Of a stretch of DNA of 64,000 nucleotides, positions 23,501-30,980 are shown in pieces. Within the stretch, counting starts at the first letter, position 1; every line of letters begins with the position of its first letter. Source of the stretch: Distichodus sexfasciatus (lineage: Eukaryota > Chordata > Actinopteri > Characiformes > Distichodontidae); the NCBI GenBank assembly GCA_032718565.1, contig JAVGVS010000782.1, positions 1 through 64,000 on the forward strand. The letters are read 5' to 3'. Under the pieces are notes generated by a model that saw only the letters and a program-made list of their open reading frames with translations, searched no databases and was not told where the DNA came from. Both the position numbers and the translations under genes were made by a program.

Positions 23501-26500
23501 TTCTGACCACTACAGAGGACGTTGCTGGACGGCGGAATGGACCGTCTGAGCAACATGGAGGAGAGGAAAACTCTACGCGAGTCCTTGAAAGAGAGGGAGA
23601 ACGAGCTGGCTGCTCTCCAGGCTGAAAACCAGGCACTAAAACTACAGGTACACACTACACGTCTGTGTAGGTTCTCAGTCAGCCAGGCCATGGGAGGATT
23701 GAGAACTTGAATGAACTTCTTTTAAGGTTCTTGAAGATGTTCCACGCTTCTTCAGTGCTACATTTACACTCTCAACATTTCACAGACTTCTGTTTCCCAG
23801 TTTCAGGGACAGTTTCGCTGCAGCAACTTGGGGTTAAGGGTCATGCTCAGAGACCAAGTGGTGGTTGTGTTGGCACCGATCTGACACGTGGATTGGATAT
23901 CGATCCTTGGACATTGACATTCACACTAATTCCTACATATTGATATGACGATGAGCAGAACAAGCAACGCAACTCACTACAAGCCCAAAAGCAAATCACA
24001 CCATTATACTGTTTAATTTCCTCAACAACACCAGCTCTCACTCACAACCTGATGGTTTTAGCGCCACAGGATTAGGTAAATCATTTTTGAGATGTGAATC
24101 AATTTTGAGAGATAAAAATAACAATATCGGTATCGGAATCGAATATATAAAAGTGTTTTCGTGCTGTGTCTAATTTAAACCCACAAGCTCTAGGTCTAGA
24201 GGCAAACATTTTTACCACTAGATCACCACCACCACCATCATCCCAGTTCCAGGTGTTTATCCTCTTGCAGGTCGTCACTTTGAAAGTCATCACTGACACA
24301 CATTGCTGTCCAACAAGTCATTAGGGTGACACAAGCCACAGTGTGGATCAAGGTGTGTTCACCACCTGTGTTCAGCAATGGTAGTTCCAGTCTTGAGTCT
24401 GTGAAGTTTCTTGGTGCACCCAAATGCAGAATACATTAAACACTTTATTGGAAAACAAGGTTTGCAAAAATGTGACTCTGCACGGCAAAACTAGTCGCTC
24501 GTCACAACAGAGGTTTCCGAGAAAAACGAGCGTTTATGTTGCGTGGGGTTAAATTTTAGATTTTTTGGTTTTAGTGTTTTGAAACAGTGGAAGGTCTATA
24601 CTGTACTGTTGTGAATAAATTTGGCTGAAAAACTTCTCCCCTTTCCATCCTAAAAACGTGACTTTCTTGAGGTGAGGAATTCAATTCCAGCAGAATGTTA
24701 AAAGTTTCTGTTTTGACCGCTCTACTTCAATATTTACGGTAAATCCACTGGTTGACTAGCGTGAAGATATTTCTCTGGAATCCATCTTCGTCTCCCGAGT
24801 TCAGTTAACCTAACGCAGGTAGGCTATCCGTGTGGCTGTGAATGCAGCGTAGGCTACCGTAAATACAAACGTAGCCGCGACCGCACCAAGCGTCTGTGAG
24901 TGCTACGGCGATAGTCAACTTCAAAGGCAGATTTCTCCGTTTCTCACTTGGCGTGACAGGAGAAACCCGACTCTTTTGAATGTTGATATCTCAGTCATAT
25001 GTCGTCCGATTCATTCCATATAGGTATTGTTTTGAAGGTTGATTTGTGCCCTTTCATGAAAGTATATAATAATAATTCAGTTTTGAAAATTTGCGACAAG
25101 CAAGTGGTTTTGCCGTGGAAGGTCACAAATCAGCACCACTGAAAATGAGATGACGAGTCAAACTAATACGAATCATTAACAATCGAGATACAAAACAATG
25201 GTCGGTATATGGAACAGCAGAACAGGAGAATGCTCGGTATTCATTCCAGGATATAGCAGTAGAACTAGAACTAGAACAAAGCTCTTTAAATACGAGAAGT
25301 CAAGCGTATGGCAAGTTAAACCTTGTTCTAAAGACCTGGAGCTAAAGTCTGTAGCAGCCAGTCCATGTGGAGAAGGAAACTCCCTCCAGGATCTGCTCTG
25401 GCATCTTACTGTAGTATCTTGTGTCCAGTTGAACGCAGATGGAGTAAAGGAGGTCATCTCTGTCAAACCATGGCACCAACATTGCTGAACGGAGTTTGGG
25501 GCTCACAACACCAGTTATCACACACAACACAGCCTAGATATCTCTTCCCAGGTGATTTGAATGTGACCCCAATGACTCTCATGCTGACAGAGTGGAGCAC
25601 CGATCCACAAATGGTTCACATCTAGGTTCAGGTGACCCTCAGCACCTTGATCCACACCTTGCCCCATGTGACCCTGACAACCCTGTGGGACCACTTTCAA
25701 AGTGACAGCCCCGTTACAGGATAAATATCTAGAACGCTACATCAGATTTTTAGACTTGAAGAAGTTTTTCAGATGGGAGCTGAAACGTCTTCAAGAAGCT
25801 AGAAGATATCCAGTTACTCTCATTCACGCTCTCAAGGGTACACACTACCACACAACACACACACACACCACATTTGCTCACTGTCTTCATGTATAGGTGT
25901 TTGTTTGTGTGCTTTGTGCAGTTGGAGTCCTCACAGGAGAAAAGTGCTCAAGCGCTACGGGAGATGAACATCAAACTCCAGCATAACCAAGAGAAGCTCC
26001 AGGAGCAGGAGAGGAAACACAGAGAGGAGATTACGGCATTACAGGTAAACATTAATCCACAGGTTAAAGTCCTGGACCGGTAAAGGTACCACTGAGGTAC
26101 TCATGAGCAAGATACCGTCCCCAAGCACTGCTCCCCGGGAACTGTAATGCTTCTTCATGGATGGGACAGAGCCCCAGTATCACATCACTAGACCTCCAAA
26201 ATGGTGCTGGTCCTGTGTATACGCACCTCTGGACGAAGCGGTCATGGGCTCAAATCCTACCTCCAGCACTACCAACACTGTTCCCCTGACCAAGACCCTT
26301 CACCCTTAAGTTGCTGCAGGGAGACCGTCCCTGTAAATAGGAAATGGAAGTCGGTCAGGATAAAAGCGTTCCATAAATGCCATTAATGTAAATGAAATAA
26401 TAATAAAGGATAGTGGCTCCCTCTAGAGGCGCTTGGACGTGGTGCTCATGGTGTTCTCGTGATTTTGGGGAGCGTCATAAGTTCAAAACTGAAACCGATA

Positions 26501-29500
26501 GCAGAACGATTTGGAAAGAGGTTGATCCCTAGATTAGCAGTGTGTAAATGTGTGAAAATGAGAGGTTTTAAGGCTGTGTTCTCGGCTGTAAGGCCCAGCT
26601 GGAGGACTACGTGAGGCGTCTGAACGAGGCGGAGGAGAGAGAGCAGAGAGCCTTGACCCAAATCCAGGAGCGAGAGCAGCGCATAGGGGAGCTGGAGAGA
26701 CTGCTGGCCTGCATGTCCCAGGTACAAACCCCAAATAATGAGGTCTCTATACTGTAAAAACATGATTTCATCATATGAAGTCATAGTAATCTTTCATTTA
26801 TTCAACCTAAAACAACAGTGAAATGAGGTAGTTTTGACAAAGTTGTATTTTTACAGAGTTGTCAGCGTTAGAACTTTAACTCTAAGTTGTAACTATGGGT
26901 ATGTTTAAGAGTGAATGTGCTCATACAACACACTCACTTTTTTTCCATTTGTTTGATGCTTAATAACGTTAGAAAGTTCACTTGCTCCCATTAAGTTTCA
27001 AGTAAAATCGAATTAATTTTACAGATATCTTTAAGTCTATTTTTAGCTTTAGCTCTTAATATTTCTTGGTGATTTGCTTAAAACTCTACATTAATTTGAT
27101 GCTGCCTATTACTGGAAAGAACCATAATATATTGCTATTTCAATTTTGCTCATTTTAACACAGTTTCCTGTGTTGTGTATTAACACATTCACACCGTAAC
27201 ACAGCAATTAAAGTCGCTTGAAATTGCATGAATGTTAGTAAATGTTTTAAGTTGAAGTTAATGAAAGAAGTATGTTAAGATGACAAATTGATCACATCCC
27301 TTACAAAAACTAAGTGTTTGTGGCAGGTTTGCAGCAAACTTGTGGTTAATTTGTCATGACCGGTGGAGTTTACCAGAATATGTTGCTACGAGTTTGTCAT
27401 TATCAGTAAATACAAATGTATTTACTAGTGATTTACCAAAACAATTATCCAGTAATGACAAACTTTTGGTGATAAATTTGCCAGGTAATGAAATAAAGTT
27501 TGCTAGAAGTCCACCACATGTTTACCACAAACCTAATTTGCATGTGAGAACATCACCTTGCTGCATATTTGCGGCAACATTGCCAAAGGTTAACGGCAAC
27601 TCTTTGCCAGAAGCCTCTTTTTTTCTTTCAGGGATCAGAACAGCAGCTCTACACTTACTTGATTTCATACATAACGTGTGTGTGCTGTTTTGCAGGAGAA
27701 AGCAGAGCTGATGCAGAAACTCTGTGAGTGTGAAAAGCAGCTGCGCAGTTTGGCTGCAGATGAACCGGACTCCGGTAGTATTAAAAAGTAAATGTCCAAA
27801 CACTTACATTTTTGTGGCTCCAGTTAAGCGTTGTTATTATGATTTTTTTATGTGTTAATATTATTAGATAACCACACGGTGTCCGAAATAGAATCTGAAT
27901 GCAGTTTAAAAGAATAAATCAGAAAGATTAAGAGATTTCTAAAGGTTTTTATAGTAACTTACTCCCAACACGTTAAATTCACATACTGTAACTGTGTCTA
28001 AGTGTAGCTGTAATAGTATATGACAGTATTGTTACTGTAAAAATATAGGTTAACTACAGTACAGTAATCAAATGTATTAATTTATTATTACTTTTTACAT
28101 TTTATCAACTATGAGTTGAAAAATATATATTCTGTAATGTTATTGAGTCCACAGAGTCACAATAATTCCAAAATATTTTTTATTTATTTATTTTTCTTTT
28201 AATGAATGTAATTGAAAAACATTCAAAATGATATAAAAGTAACACAACGTGCATTAACTTGCTTTTATAATAAGCTCCTGGTTGTCTTCTTTACCAGAAC
28301 TGAACAGTTACAGAAAGAGTCATCGGAGCTGAGAGAGAGAATCAAGCACTTGAACGACATGGTCTTCTGTCAGCAGCGGAAAGTCAAGGGCATGATAGAG
28401 GAGGTGAGACACAAGTCTCGTACTGTGGTAGTGTTCCTGACCAAACCATATACTCCAGAGATATTAGAGTGGGCAGTATTTATTACCAATTGCAGGCTAG
28501 AAATATCCCAGGGTCCAAACATATTCCTGCCTAAACCATAGCACATTTCTGTGAACATCATTCCTCCCATTTTATCTTTAAAACCCTAACCTAAAGCTAC
28601 AGCGCAAGTGCCTTTCATCAACAGAAATCCAGTGGTTTACCTTTCATTTCTGTCTTCAGGTGGAATCCCTGAGAGCCGATGTAGTGCAGAAGGACATGTA
28701 CATCTCTGAGCTGCTGGACAGGATTGCCATAGTGGAGTGTGAGGTAAAAATGTGTGAGGCTCGTTAGAAATCCCCTCAGCCCCAAAGCTACAAAATCCTG
28801 CACAGAACGGCTGATGGGAGAGAGTTCAGAATCAGCGTTCTGGCTGCTTTGCCGCTGCTGTGTGTTAGCTCATCTCACTGTTTCACTCTGAAAGCTGATT
28901 TCCACTCTGAGAGGAGAACATTATGACTGAAGCACTTGTTTTTACTGTGAGCTTTGGTGGAATTTAGACAACATTTGCCGTATGTCTTGTAATTTCTTTA
29001 TTAGGTTCATAATAGTCAATTCTGAGTCAGTTAAAATACCTGCATTGATGAGTAAGTTGTTCAAGCTGTAATTGCAGCACGTAAAAATCACTGGGTCTCA
29101 TTCACCAACCCTTTTAAGAAGAAATTTCTTCTTAAAACCCTTTTATACCGTTTTTAACCAAGACTCTTCCCTTCACAATGTTCTTGTTCTTTGAGATTTA
29201 TTCTAAGAACATAATGTACAAGTGGTGAACACTTTTACACAAATATATTTTTGTGTTCATTGAAAATTTTTGCTTATTAAATTTTTGTCATTGCAATATC
29301 GTATTATTTAAATGTCTTAAAGGGGTGGCACGGTAGTGCAGTGGTTAGCGCTGCCGTCTCACAGTGAGAAGAACCTGGGATCGAACCCCAGAGACGGCCG
29401 TAGGGTCTTGCTGTGTGGAATTTGCATGCTTTCCCTGTGTTCTCCCCGGGTTTCCTCCGGGTGCTCCGGTTTCCTCCCGCAGTCCAAAGGCACACACTGT

Positions 29501-30468
29501 AGGTTGATTGGCGACTCCAAATTGGCCCCGTAAGGTGTGAATGTGAGTGTGCTCTGTGGTGTCTTGGCGCCTGCCCAGCGTTGGTCCCAGGGATAGTTGC
29601 GCCCGTAAGTTCCCAGGATAGGCTCCGTTCCCCCCGCTACCCCAGTTGGGATTCAGCAGTTCGGAAAATGAATGAATGAATGAATGAATGTCTTTCTTAA
29701 GAACAAATTTAAGAAAATTTGAGAAAATATTGGTGAATGAGGCCCATTAAACCAATTTTCCTGCTCTTATAACTTTTTTATTTGAAGGTTTTAACAGGCA
29801 AATGTTGTCTCCAAACCAACTTCATGCTGTGCATTTTAGCAGTAGACACTATCAGACAGAAGAGCACTTTTAGAGACTGCACTCATCTGATAGCGTCTGT
29901 CTCTTGTTGCATGAATCTCTCCTCCAATCTGACTCGGTGCTGTGATCTGCTCCTCTTCCTAGAATAATGAGTTTGAAGACAAGCTGAAGTTTTTTATGTC
30001 TGTACAGAACACAGTGGAGGATAAACCTCTCACTAGAGACATCGGAGTTGGCTGTGACTTGCCAGTTAGGTAATTTTAAATTAAATATGTGTACGTTATA
30101 CATATAGTAAATACAAATCGACTCAAACTTCTCCTCCTCTGCCTTTTCACAGCCACCACATCCCTCAAACCTCGAATTTGCCAGCTCCCACGGCTCCGAG
30201 GCCTTCAAGTCGCCTTGACAGCAGTTTACTCCGATACAGTCCTCTGCAGTACAGCAGCATGTTGGCCTCGTACACACGGGACAACACAACAAGTACAGCT
30301 GAAAACACGACGTCCACATCAAGTCCAGTCCGGCCTGATCATGAAGGAGAGACGCTGTCAAGTTCTAGAAATTCAGAACTGTCACCCGTCACCAGATCCG
30401 ATCCTCACAGAGTATACACACCTTTTATGAGACTAATGGAGATGACGGCGAAGCTGAATATAGAGTAA
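4779..30468 (+). CDS. myzap: myzap gene, 14 coding exons, complete
   Basis: Myocardial zonula adherens protein is a coiled-coil protein of cell junctions and intercalated discs in heart muscle. In mammals it is tied to Rho/SRF signalling; that role is family knowledge. Fourteen exons with GT-AG introns were joined by hand into one open frame of 564 residues, against about 466 in human. It starts MLRNG, like human MLRS. Recognisable family segments are RLTL (exon 2), the EKVRERMYG stretch (exon 5), SSQEKSAQALREM (exon 8), QRIGELERL (exon 9), ERIKHLNDMVFCQQRKVK (exon 11), RDIGVGCDL (about residues 449-457) and the closing VYTPFMRLMEMT. Residues about 120-445 are Glu/Lys/Leu/Gln-rich heptad coiled coil. 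The first 80 residues and a Ser/Thr/Pro-rich stretch of about 90 residues in the last exon are low in predicted helix, and the last-exon stretch explains the extra length. Intron phases are 0 except after exons 10 and 13 (phase 2). polr2m follows 1.8 kb downstream on the same strand, as in mammals. Confidence 0.93.
7925..7998 (+). mobile_element. Retroposon 3' end fragment
   Basis: Ends in gagatgacaataaagtttac followed by a short simple tail of TTTGACTTTCAC repeats. This is the usual look of a LINE-like 3' end with a built-in AATAAA. No coding part is attached. Confidence 0.45.
8117..8335 (-). mobile_element. tRNA-derived SINE, family B, reverse
   Basis: Minus strand: ccactagaccacc head complement, cctcaaccctcaacctcttgg, tagtgctggaggtaggact, then aagctgcggcagggagac. 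The same family occurs forward at 26180-26390, where its ggataaaagcg tail is visible. Confidence 0.7.
8486..8569 (+). CDS. myzap: myzap coding exon 2
   Basis: 28 codons, phase 0 on both sides, between acceptor aatgtttag and donor gtaagt. The peptide RTVKRFRLTLRTDDDAKRQN matches the family's conserved V-x-R-(L/F)-R-L-T segment. The alternative acceptor two bases downstream gives a frame with a stop, so this boundary is preferred. Confidence 0.88.
8778..8945 (-). mobile_element. SINE family A, reverse, head truncated
   Basis: Contains the tail complement attgtgaacacagcacag and the core cttggggacggtaacttgc. It breaks off at gagtacctcagtgctacc, so the tRNA-like head is missing. Confidence 0.85.
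9030..9206 (+). mobile_element. Retroposon 3' end with TTGCC tail
   Basis: T-rich stretch, then tgtgctctataaataaacttg followed by ccttgcct. Sister tails lie at 10290-10380 and 53880-54030, so this is a repeated family. It is probably a LINE 3' end; class uncertain. Confidence 0.45.
9521..9613 (+). repeat. Exact tandem duplication, period 49 bp
   Basis: The segment starting aagagttccttcaagagtcc at 9521 is repeated without change from 9570. The two copies are identical over at least 44 bp, so the duplication is recent. Confidence 0.95.
9756..9985 (+). mobile_element. SINE family A, forward
   Basis: ggggcagttgggtgtgtaac head, core gtgctcatgagcaaggtacc, ctgcccactgctccttcaca, tail ttcacaatgacaaatattta. 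The B box region is degenerate. Confidence 0.85.
10819..10851 (+). repeat. (CT)n microsatellite
   Basis: Uninterrupted CT run. Confidence 0.95.
11204..11647. mobile_element. hAT-type non-autonomous element, 444 bp
   Basis: Ends AAGGGGTGCACAATTCAG and GTTTTTGCACACCCCTA are inverted repeats. Flanks cttttaaa (11196-11203) and ctttcaaa (11648-11655) match at 7 of 8 bases. The left inner part has the (ATTCGATTC)-type run shared with the element at 62741-63469. No coding capacity. Confidence 0.8.
13355..13530 (+). mobile_element. Old DANA/Mermaid-like SINE fragment
   Basis: Degenerate match to the SINE at 29322: gccgtggttagctctgacgcc, ttccgggtgctccggtttcc, ccaaaagcacagttgggttg, ttggctattc. Much diverged and lacking the 3' third. 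Confidence 0.7.
14436..15087. mobile_element. 652-bp terminal inverted repeat element with internal (ATT)n
   Basis: Starts AGGGGTCCAAGC and ends GCTTGGACCCCT, exact inverted repeats of 12 bp. A long (ATT)n array (14484-14550) follows the left end. No transposase code is seen. Elements of this look, with the GGGGTCCAAGC end followed by an ATT array, are common in fish genomes from general knowledge; the superfamily is uncertain and no clear target duplication was found. Confidence 0.7.
14484..14550 (+). repeat. (ATT)n microsatellite
   Basis: About 22 perfect ATT units. Confidence 0.97.
15213..15420 (+). mobile_element. SINE family A, forward
   Basis: Head tggtagtataccggttagcg, B box caagttcaaatcccgg, core aaaggtaccactgaggtact, tail cacaatgacaaataatcact. 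An internal part is deleted after ccccaggcgct. Confidence 0.9.
15759..16368 (+). mobile_element. Composite hAT-like element, copy A (outer)
   Basis: Starts near tggaggtgtgaaccttccct and ends near attaatttcaacacatca. It aligns throughout with the reverse complement of 55493-56011, and both contain a second element at the same internal site. Internal landmarks are tcccatcaatttttctat and gtagccagaaaatgacca. Confidence 0.75.
16000..16283 (+). mobile_element. Inner hAT-like element of composite copy A
   Basis: Ends CAGGGGTTTTCAACTGC and GCCGTTTGAAAATCCTG are imperfect inverted repeats. It carries gaccaccactcagactaag and aaaaagtgatttcagtag, both found again in copy B. It interrupts the outer element at atataatc. 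Confidence 0.75.
16488..16745 (-). mobile_element. SINE family A, reverse, near full length
   Basis: Tail complement tttgtcattgtgaacacagc, core ggggacggtaccttgctcat, B box complement ggatttgaaccggtgacc, and head complement gttaggccatt region ending before ccccctgc. Confidence 0.88.
16819..16911 (+). CDS. myzap: myzap coding exon 3
   Basis: 31 codons, phase 0 on both sides, acceptor ctgcag and donor gtacca. The peptide is basic and Pro/Glu-rich (ETRMVNGSWKGKSVPLQRER). It is weakly conserved, and the call rests on splice sites, phase and position. SINE and MITE copies crowd the intron just upstream. Confidence 0.78.
17941..18980 (+). repeat. 40-bp minisatellite with telomere-like TTAGGG motifs
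   Basis: From 18021 to 18980 there are 24 consecutive units of exactly 40 bp with no insertion or deletion, preceded by about two degenerate units. Each unit is made of two related 20-mers, ttagttttattctagggtta and gggttgctctagggttagga. Variation is by substitution, mainly tctagggtta against tctcggttta. AGGGTTAGG/TTAGGG motifs recur two or three times per unit. Confidence 0.97.
19074..19590 (+). mobile_element. Composite hAT-like element, copy C, deleted and split by a SINE
   Basis: Starts tagaggtgtgaaccttcac as in copies A and B, is interrupted by a SINE (19092-19350), then resumes with attatcaggtcaatgatttg and tcccatcaatttttctacat. Part of the inner element (cagaccacctgcattgctg) is present, but its left end is deleted. 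Confidence 0.65.
19092..19350 (+). mobile_element. SINE family A, forward, inside a hAT-like element
   Basis: Head ttggtagtgtaaccgttaga, exact tRNA-type B box GGTTCGAATCCC, core gaggtactcatgagcaaggt, tail gatcacaatggcaaaataat. It is the best-preserved polymerase III B box of the set. Confidence 0.88.
21127..21153 (+). repeat. (CA)n microsatellite
   Basis: CA run about 40 bp upstream of myzap exon 4. Confidence 0.9.
21195..21350 (+). CDS. myzap: myzap coding exon 4
   Basis: 52 codons, phase 0, acceptor ttcctcag and donor gtgagt. It contains VFGVVQSS and LRDEMRYIRE, which match the VYGVVRRS and LKEEMNYIKD segments of the family. The coiled coil starts at its end. A CA microsatellite lies about 40 bp upstream of the exon. 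Confidence 0.92.
21804..21986 (+). mobile_element. 183-bp hAT MITE, copy 1
   Basis: Starts CAGCGTTTCTCAATCCCAG and ends with its reverse complement. Flanks ccctagtg (21796-21803) and ccctactg (21987-21994) match at 7 of 8 bases. The sister copy at 49623-49805 has the same length. Confidence 0.92.
22198..22324. mobile_element. 127-bp hAT-like MITE with exact 8-bp duplication
   Basis: Ends TGGGGCTGGGACG and its imperfect inverse CCGCCCAGCTCTA. The flanks are gtagttac on both sides (22190-22197 and 22325-22332), a perfect 8-bp match. Inner sequence is AT-rich (attaatcatgatattgatta), like many fragments in the window. Confidence 0.85.
22367..22459 (+). CDS. myzap: myzap coding exon 5
   Basis: 31 codons, phase 0, acceptor ccttacag and donor gtgagg. 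The peptide VRDSLEKVRERMYGQFGGMQ is one of the best-conserved blocks of the family. A 127-bp hAT-like MITE with an exact target duplication ends only about 42 bp upstream of this exon, close to the expected branch point. Confidence 0.95.
22460..23081. other. myzap intron 5 contents
   Basis: 22630-22735 is the 3' part of a DANA-like SINE (tgtggcgcctgcctagtgtt, gggataggctccggtcc). The rest is unique AT-rich sequence. Confidence 0.55.
23082..23195 (+). CDS. myzap: myzap coding exon 6
   Basis: 38 codons, phase 0, acceptor gttgcag and donor gtgcgt. The peptide has YQKSHLEQEVKTGRAALESF and ends DLQ. It aligns with the family block that ends in the D-x-x-LQ pattern and is coiled coil throughout. 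Confidence 0.92.
23280..23350 (+). mobile_element. SINE family A 3' fragment
   Basis: Matches only the tail part: gatgcactgtgtgttgtgct and tttacaatgacacataatc. Confidence 0.65.
23516..23647 (+). CDS. myzap: myzap coding exon 7
   Basis: 44 codons, phase 0, acceptor ctacag and donor gtacac. Starts RTLLDG (family KTLVD) and ends with the heptad ELAALQAENQALKLQ. It is a few residues shorter than the mammalian counterpart. Confidence 0.92.
23648..25921. other. myzap intron 7 contents
   Basis: Holds a family B SINE in reverse, split into 23785-23885 and 24165-24240 by a hAT-like insertion, then the 657-bp inverted-repeat element (24471-25127). 25190-25720 is unique, without a recognised function; its open frames show no known family. 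Confidence 0.5.
24471..25127 (+). mobile_element. 657-bp terminal inverted repeat element, copy 1
   Basis: Starts TGTGACTCTGCACGGCAAAA and ends ttttgccgtggaaggtcaca, inverted repeats of about 36 bp. The interior is about 95 percent identical by eye to the reverse complement of 56693-57338. There is no long open frame. The superfamily is not clear, since the flanks show no convincing target duplication. Confidence 0.9.
25922..26044 (+). CDS. myzap: myzap coding exon 8
   Basis: 41 codons, phase 0, acceptor tttgtgcag and donor gtaaac. The peptide LESSQEKSAQALREMNIKL is strongly conserved in the family. A SINE fragment begins within about 20 bp of the donor. Confidence 0.95.
26062..26165 (+). 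mobile_element. SINE family A, middle part
   Basis: Contains gtcctggaccggtaaaggta, ctcatgagcaagataccgtc and cttcatggatgggacag. Head and tail are missing. It lies just after the myzap exon 8 donor. Confidence 0.8.
26180..26392 (+). mobile_element. tRNA-derived SINE, family B, forward
   Basis: cctctggacgaagcggtcat, B box gggctcaaatcctacc, ccagcactaccaacactg, ttaagttgctgcagggagac, tail ggataaaagcgttccataaa. The GGATAAAAGCG tail is shared by several teleost SINEs and LINEs. Confidence 0.75.
26593..26721 (+). CDS. myzap: myzap coding exon 9
   Basis: 43 codons, phase 0, donor gtacaa. The acceptor is the non-preferred AAG (cggctgtaag) with a short, interrupted pyrimidine run, so it looks weak. The peptide contains EREQRIGELERLLACM, matching the family's DQRIGELDRL block, so the exon is secure. 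Confidence 0.92.
26722..27695. other. myzap intron 9 contents
   Basis: AT-rich, with a dispersed inverted-repeat element at 27297-27634 that has a sister at 43400-43803. Confidence 0.55.
27297..27634 (+). mobile_element. Dispersed TIR element, CCCTTACAAAA ends, copy 1
   Basis: Left end tcccttacaaaaactaag. The right end, ttctttcaggga, is degenerate. The interior, with gatttaccaaaacaattatc and ggttaacggcaactctttgc, matches 43400-43803. No coding capacity. Confidence 0.7.
27696..27787 (+). CDS. myzap: myzap coding exon 10
   Basis: 92 bp, entering in phase 0 and leaving in phase 2. Acceptor ttttgcag, donor gtaaat inside an A-run. The peptide EKAELMQKLCECEKQLRSLA continues the coiled coil and then becomes acidic. 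Reading through the donor hits a stop at once, which fixes the boundary. Confidence 0.9.
27788..28297. other. myzap intron 10
   Basis: AT-rich unique sequence; nothing recognised. Confidence 0.5.
28298..28403 (+). CDS. myzap: myzap coding exon 11
   Basis: 106 bp, phase 2 in and phase 0 out, acceptor tttaccag and donor gtgaga. Contains ELRERIKHLNDMVFCQQRKV, almost identical to the mammalian block and the clearest diagnostic segment of the gene. Confidence 0.96.
28660..28743 (+). CDS. myzap: myzap coding exon 12
   Basis: 28 codons, phase 0, acceptor gtcttcag and donor gtaaaa. The peptide VESLRADVVQKDMYISELLD is coiled coil and aligns with the family's IESLKKKLQQK segment. Confidence 0.93.
29093..29745. 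mobile_element. TIR element with GGGCCTCATTCACC ends, split by a SINE
   Basis: Left end gggtctcattcaccaaccct. Right end ggtgaatgaggccc is its inverse. Inner subterminal sequence ttaagaagaaatttcttctt is itself palindromic. Related pieces occur near 10130-10560, 11680-11800, 17398-17515, 20265-20405, 35930-36015 and 51330-51395. Confidence 0.65.
29322..29690 (+). mobile_element. DANA/Mermaid-like SINE, complete
   Basis: A box tagtgcagtggttagcg, B box ggatcgaaccccag, then ttgctgtgtggaatttgcat, ttcctccgggtgctccggtt, gtccaaaggcacacactgta, ggataggctccgttcc and an (AATG)n tail. Flanked by aatgtctt on both sides (29311-29318 and from 29687), a target duplication. The same order of blocks is known from DANA in zebrafish and Mermaid in catfish. 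Confidence 0.9.
29963..30069 (+). CDS. myzap: myzap coding exon 13
   Basis: 107 bp, phase 0 in and phase 2 out, acceptor cttcctag and donor gtaatt. Contains NNEFEDKL and the family signature RDIGVGCDL. The phase 2 exit equals that of polr2m exon 1, which matters for a possible combined transcript. Confidence 0.95.
30153..30468 (+). CDS. myzap: myzap terminal coding exon 14
   Basis: 316 bp, phase 2 in, acceptor ttttcacag, stop TAA at 30466-30468. It encodes a Ser/Thr/Pro-rich, low-complexity stretch and then the conserved ending HRVYTPFMRLMEMTAKLNIE, like the family's YTPYTRVLELT end. The stretch is much longer than in mammals. Confidence 0.93.
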
Positions 30469-30954
30469 ATAAAGCTGCATTTATTGAGTGAAGGAAGTTA
30501 TGCTCATAAATGGAAAATGTTTTATTGTAATACATTCTGTAACATATAAAATATCCCCTGATCTGTGAATAACTTATTTTATTATATACATGATGCACTC
30601 TGTTTTGCTTTGAAACATATACTGTGATTTTGGAATGGTTTTTGTTCTTTATTTTTGTTTTTTATATTTTTATTTGACTATTATCTTATATTTTAATTCT
30701 CACAGTATTTTAGTTTGTAACTTTCTTTTCCTAAATATAATTGCAACATCTTAAAAAATGTATGCCGGAATAACATTCTCCCAGTCATGCACATGAACAG
30801 AATTTATTATTTGGGTCTAAATTACAGTCATTTATGTGCGGAATGTGCCAATGGCATTAGTTAGCATCATATTCACTGCCAGAGCTACAGTGAAGGTGAA
30901 CCTCATTATTAAAATTGTAAATGGTTTATATATATCTCTGAGGGTTGTCTTATA

Positions 30955-30960
30955 AATAAA
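30955..30960 (+). terminator. myzap: Likely myzap polyadenylation signal AATAAA
   Basis: AATAAA about 490 bp after the stop, followed within 20-40 bp by TG-rich sequence (gtctgtgatctgttg). Another AATAAA overlaps the stop region (30468-30473) and would leave almost no 3' UTR, so the distal site is preferred. Confidence 0.55.
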
Positions 30961-30980
30961 GAGGTTATTAACATAAAGTC

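Larger units (their letters stand above)
28744..29962. other. myzap intron 12 contents
   Basis: Carries a TIR element (29093-29745), which is itself split by a complete DANA-like SINE (29322-29690). Confidence 0.6.

Noticed and set aside
29870..30361. 163-codon minus-strand ORF
   Set aside because: Antisense shadow of myzap exons 13 and 14.
30468..30473. AATAAA directly at the myzap stop as the polyadenylation site
   Set aside because: Would leave almost no 3' UTR and lacks a TG-rich downstream element; the site at 30955 is better.
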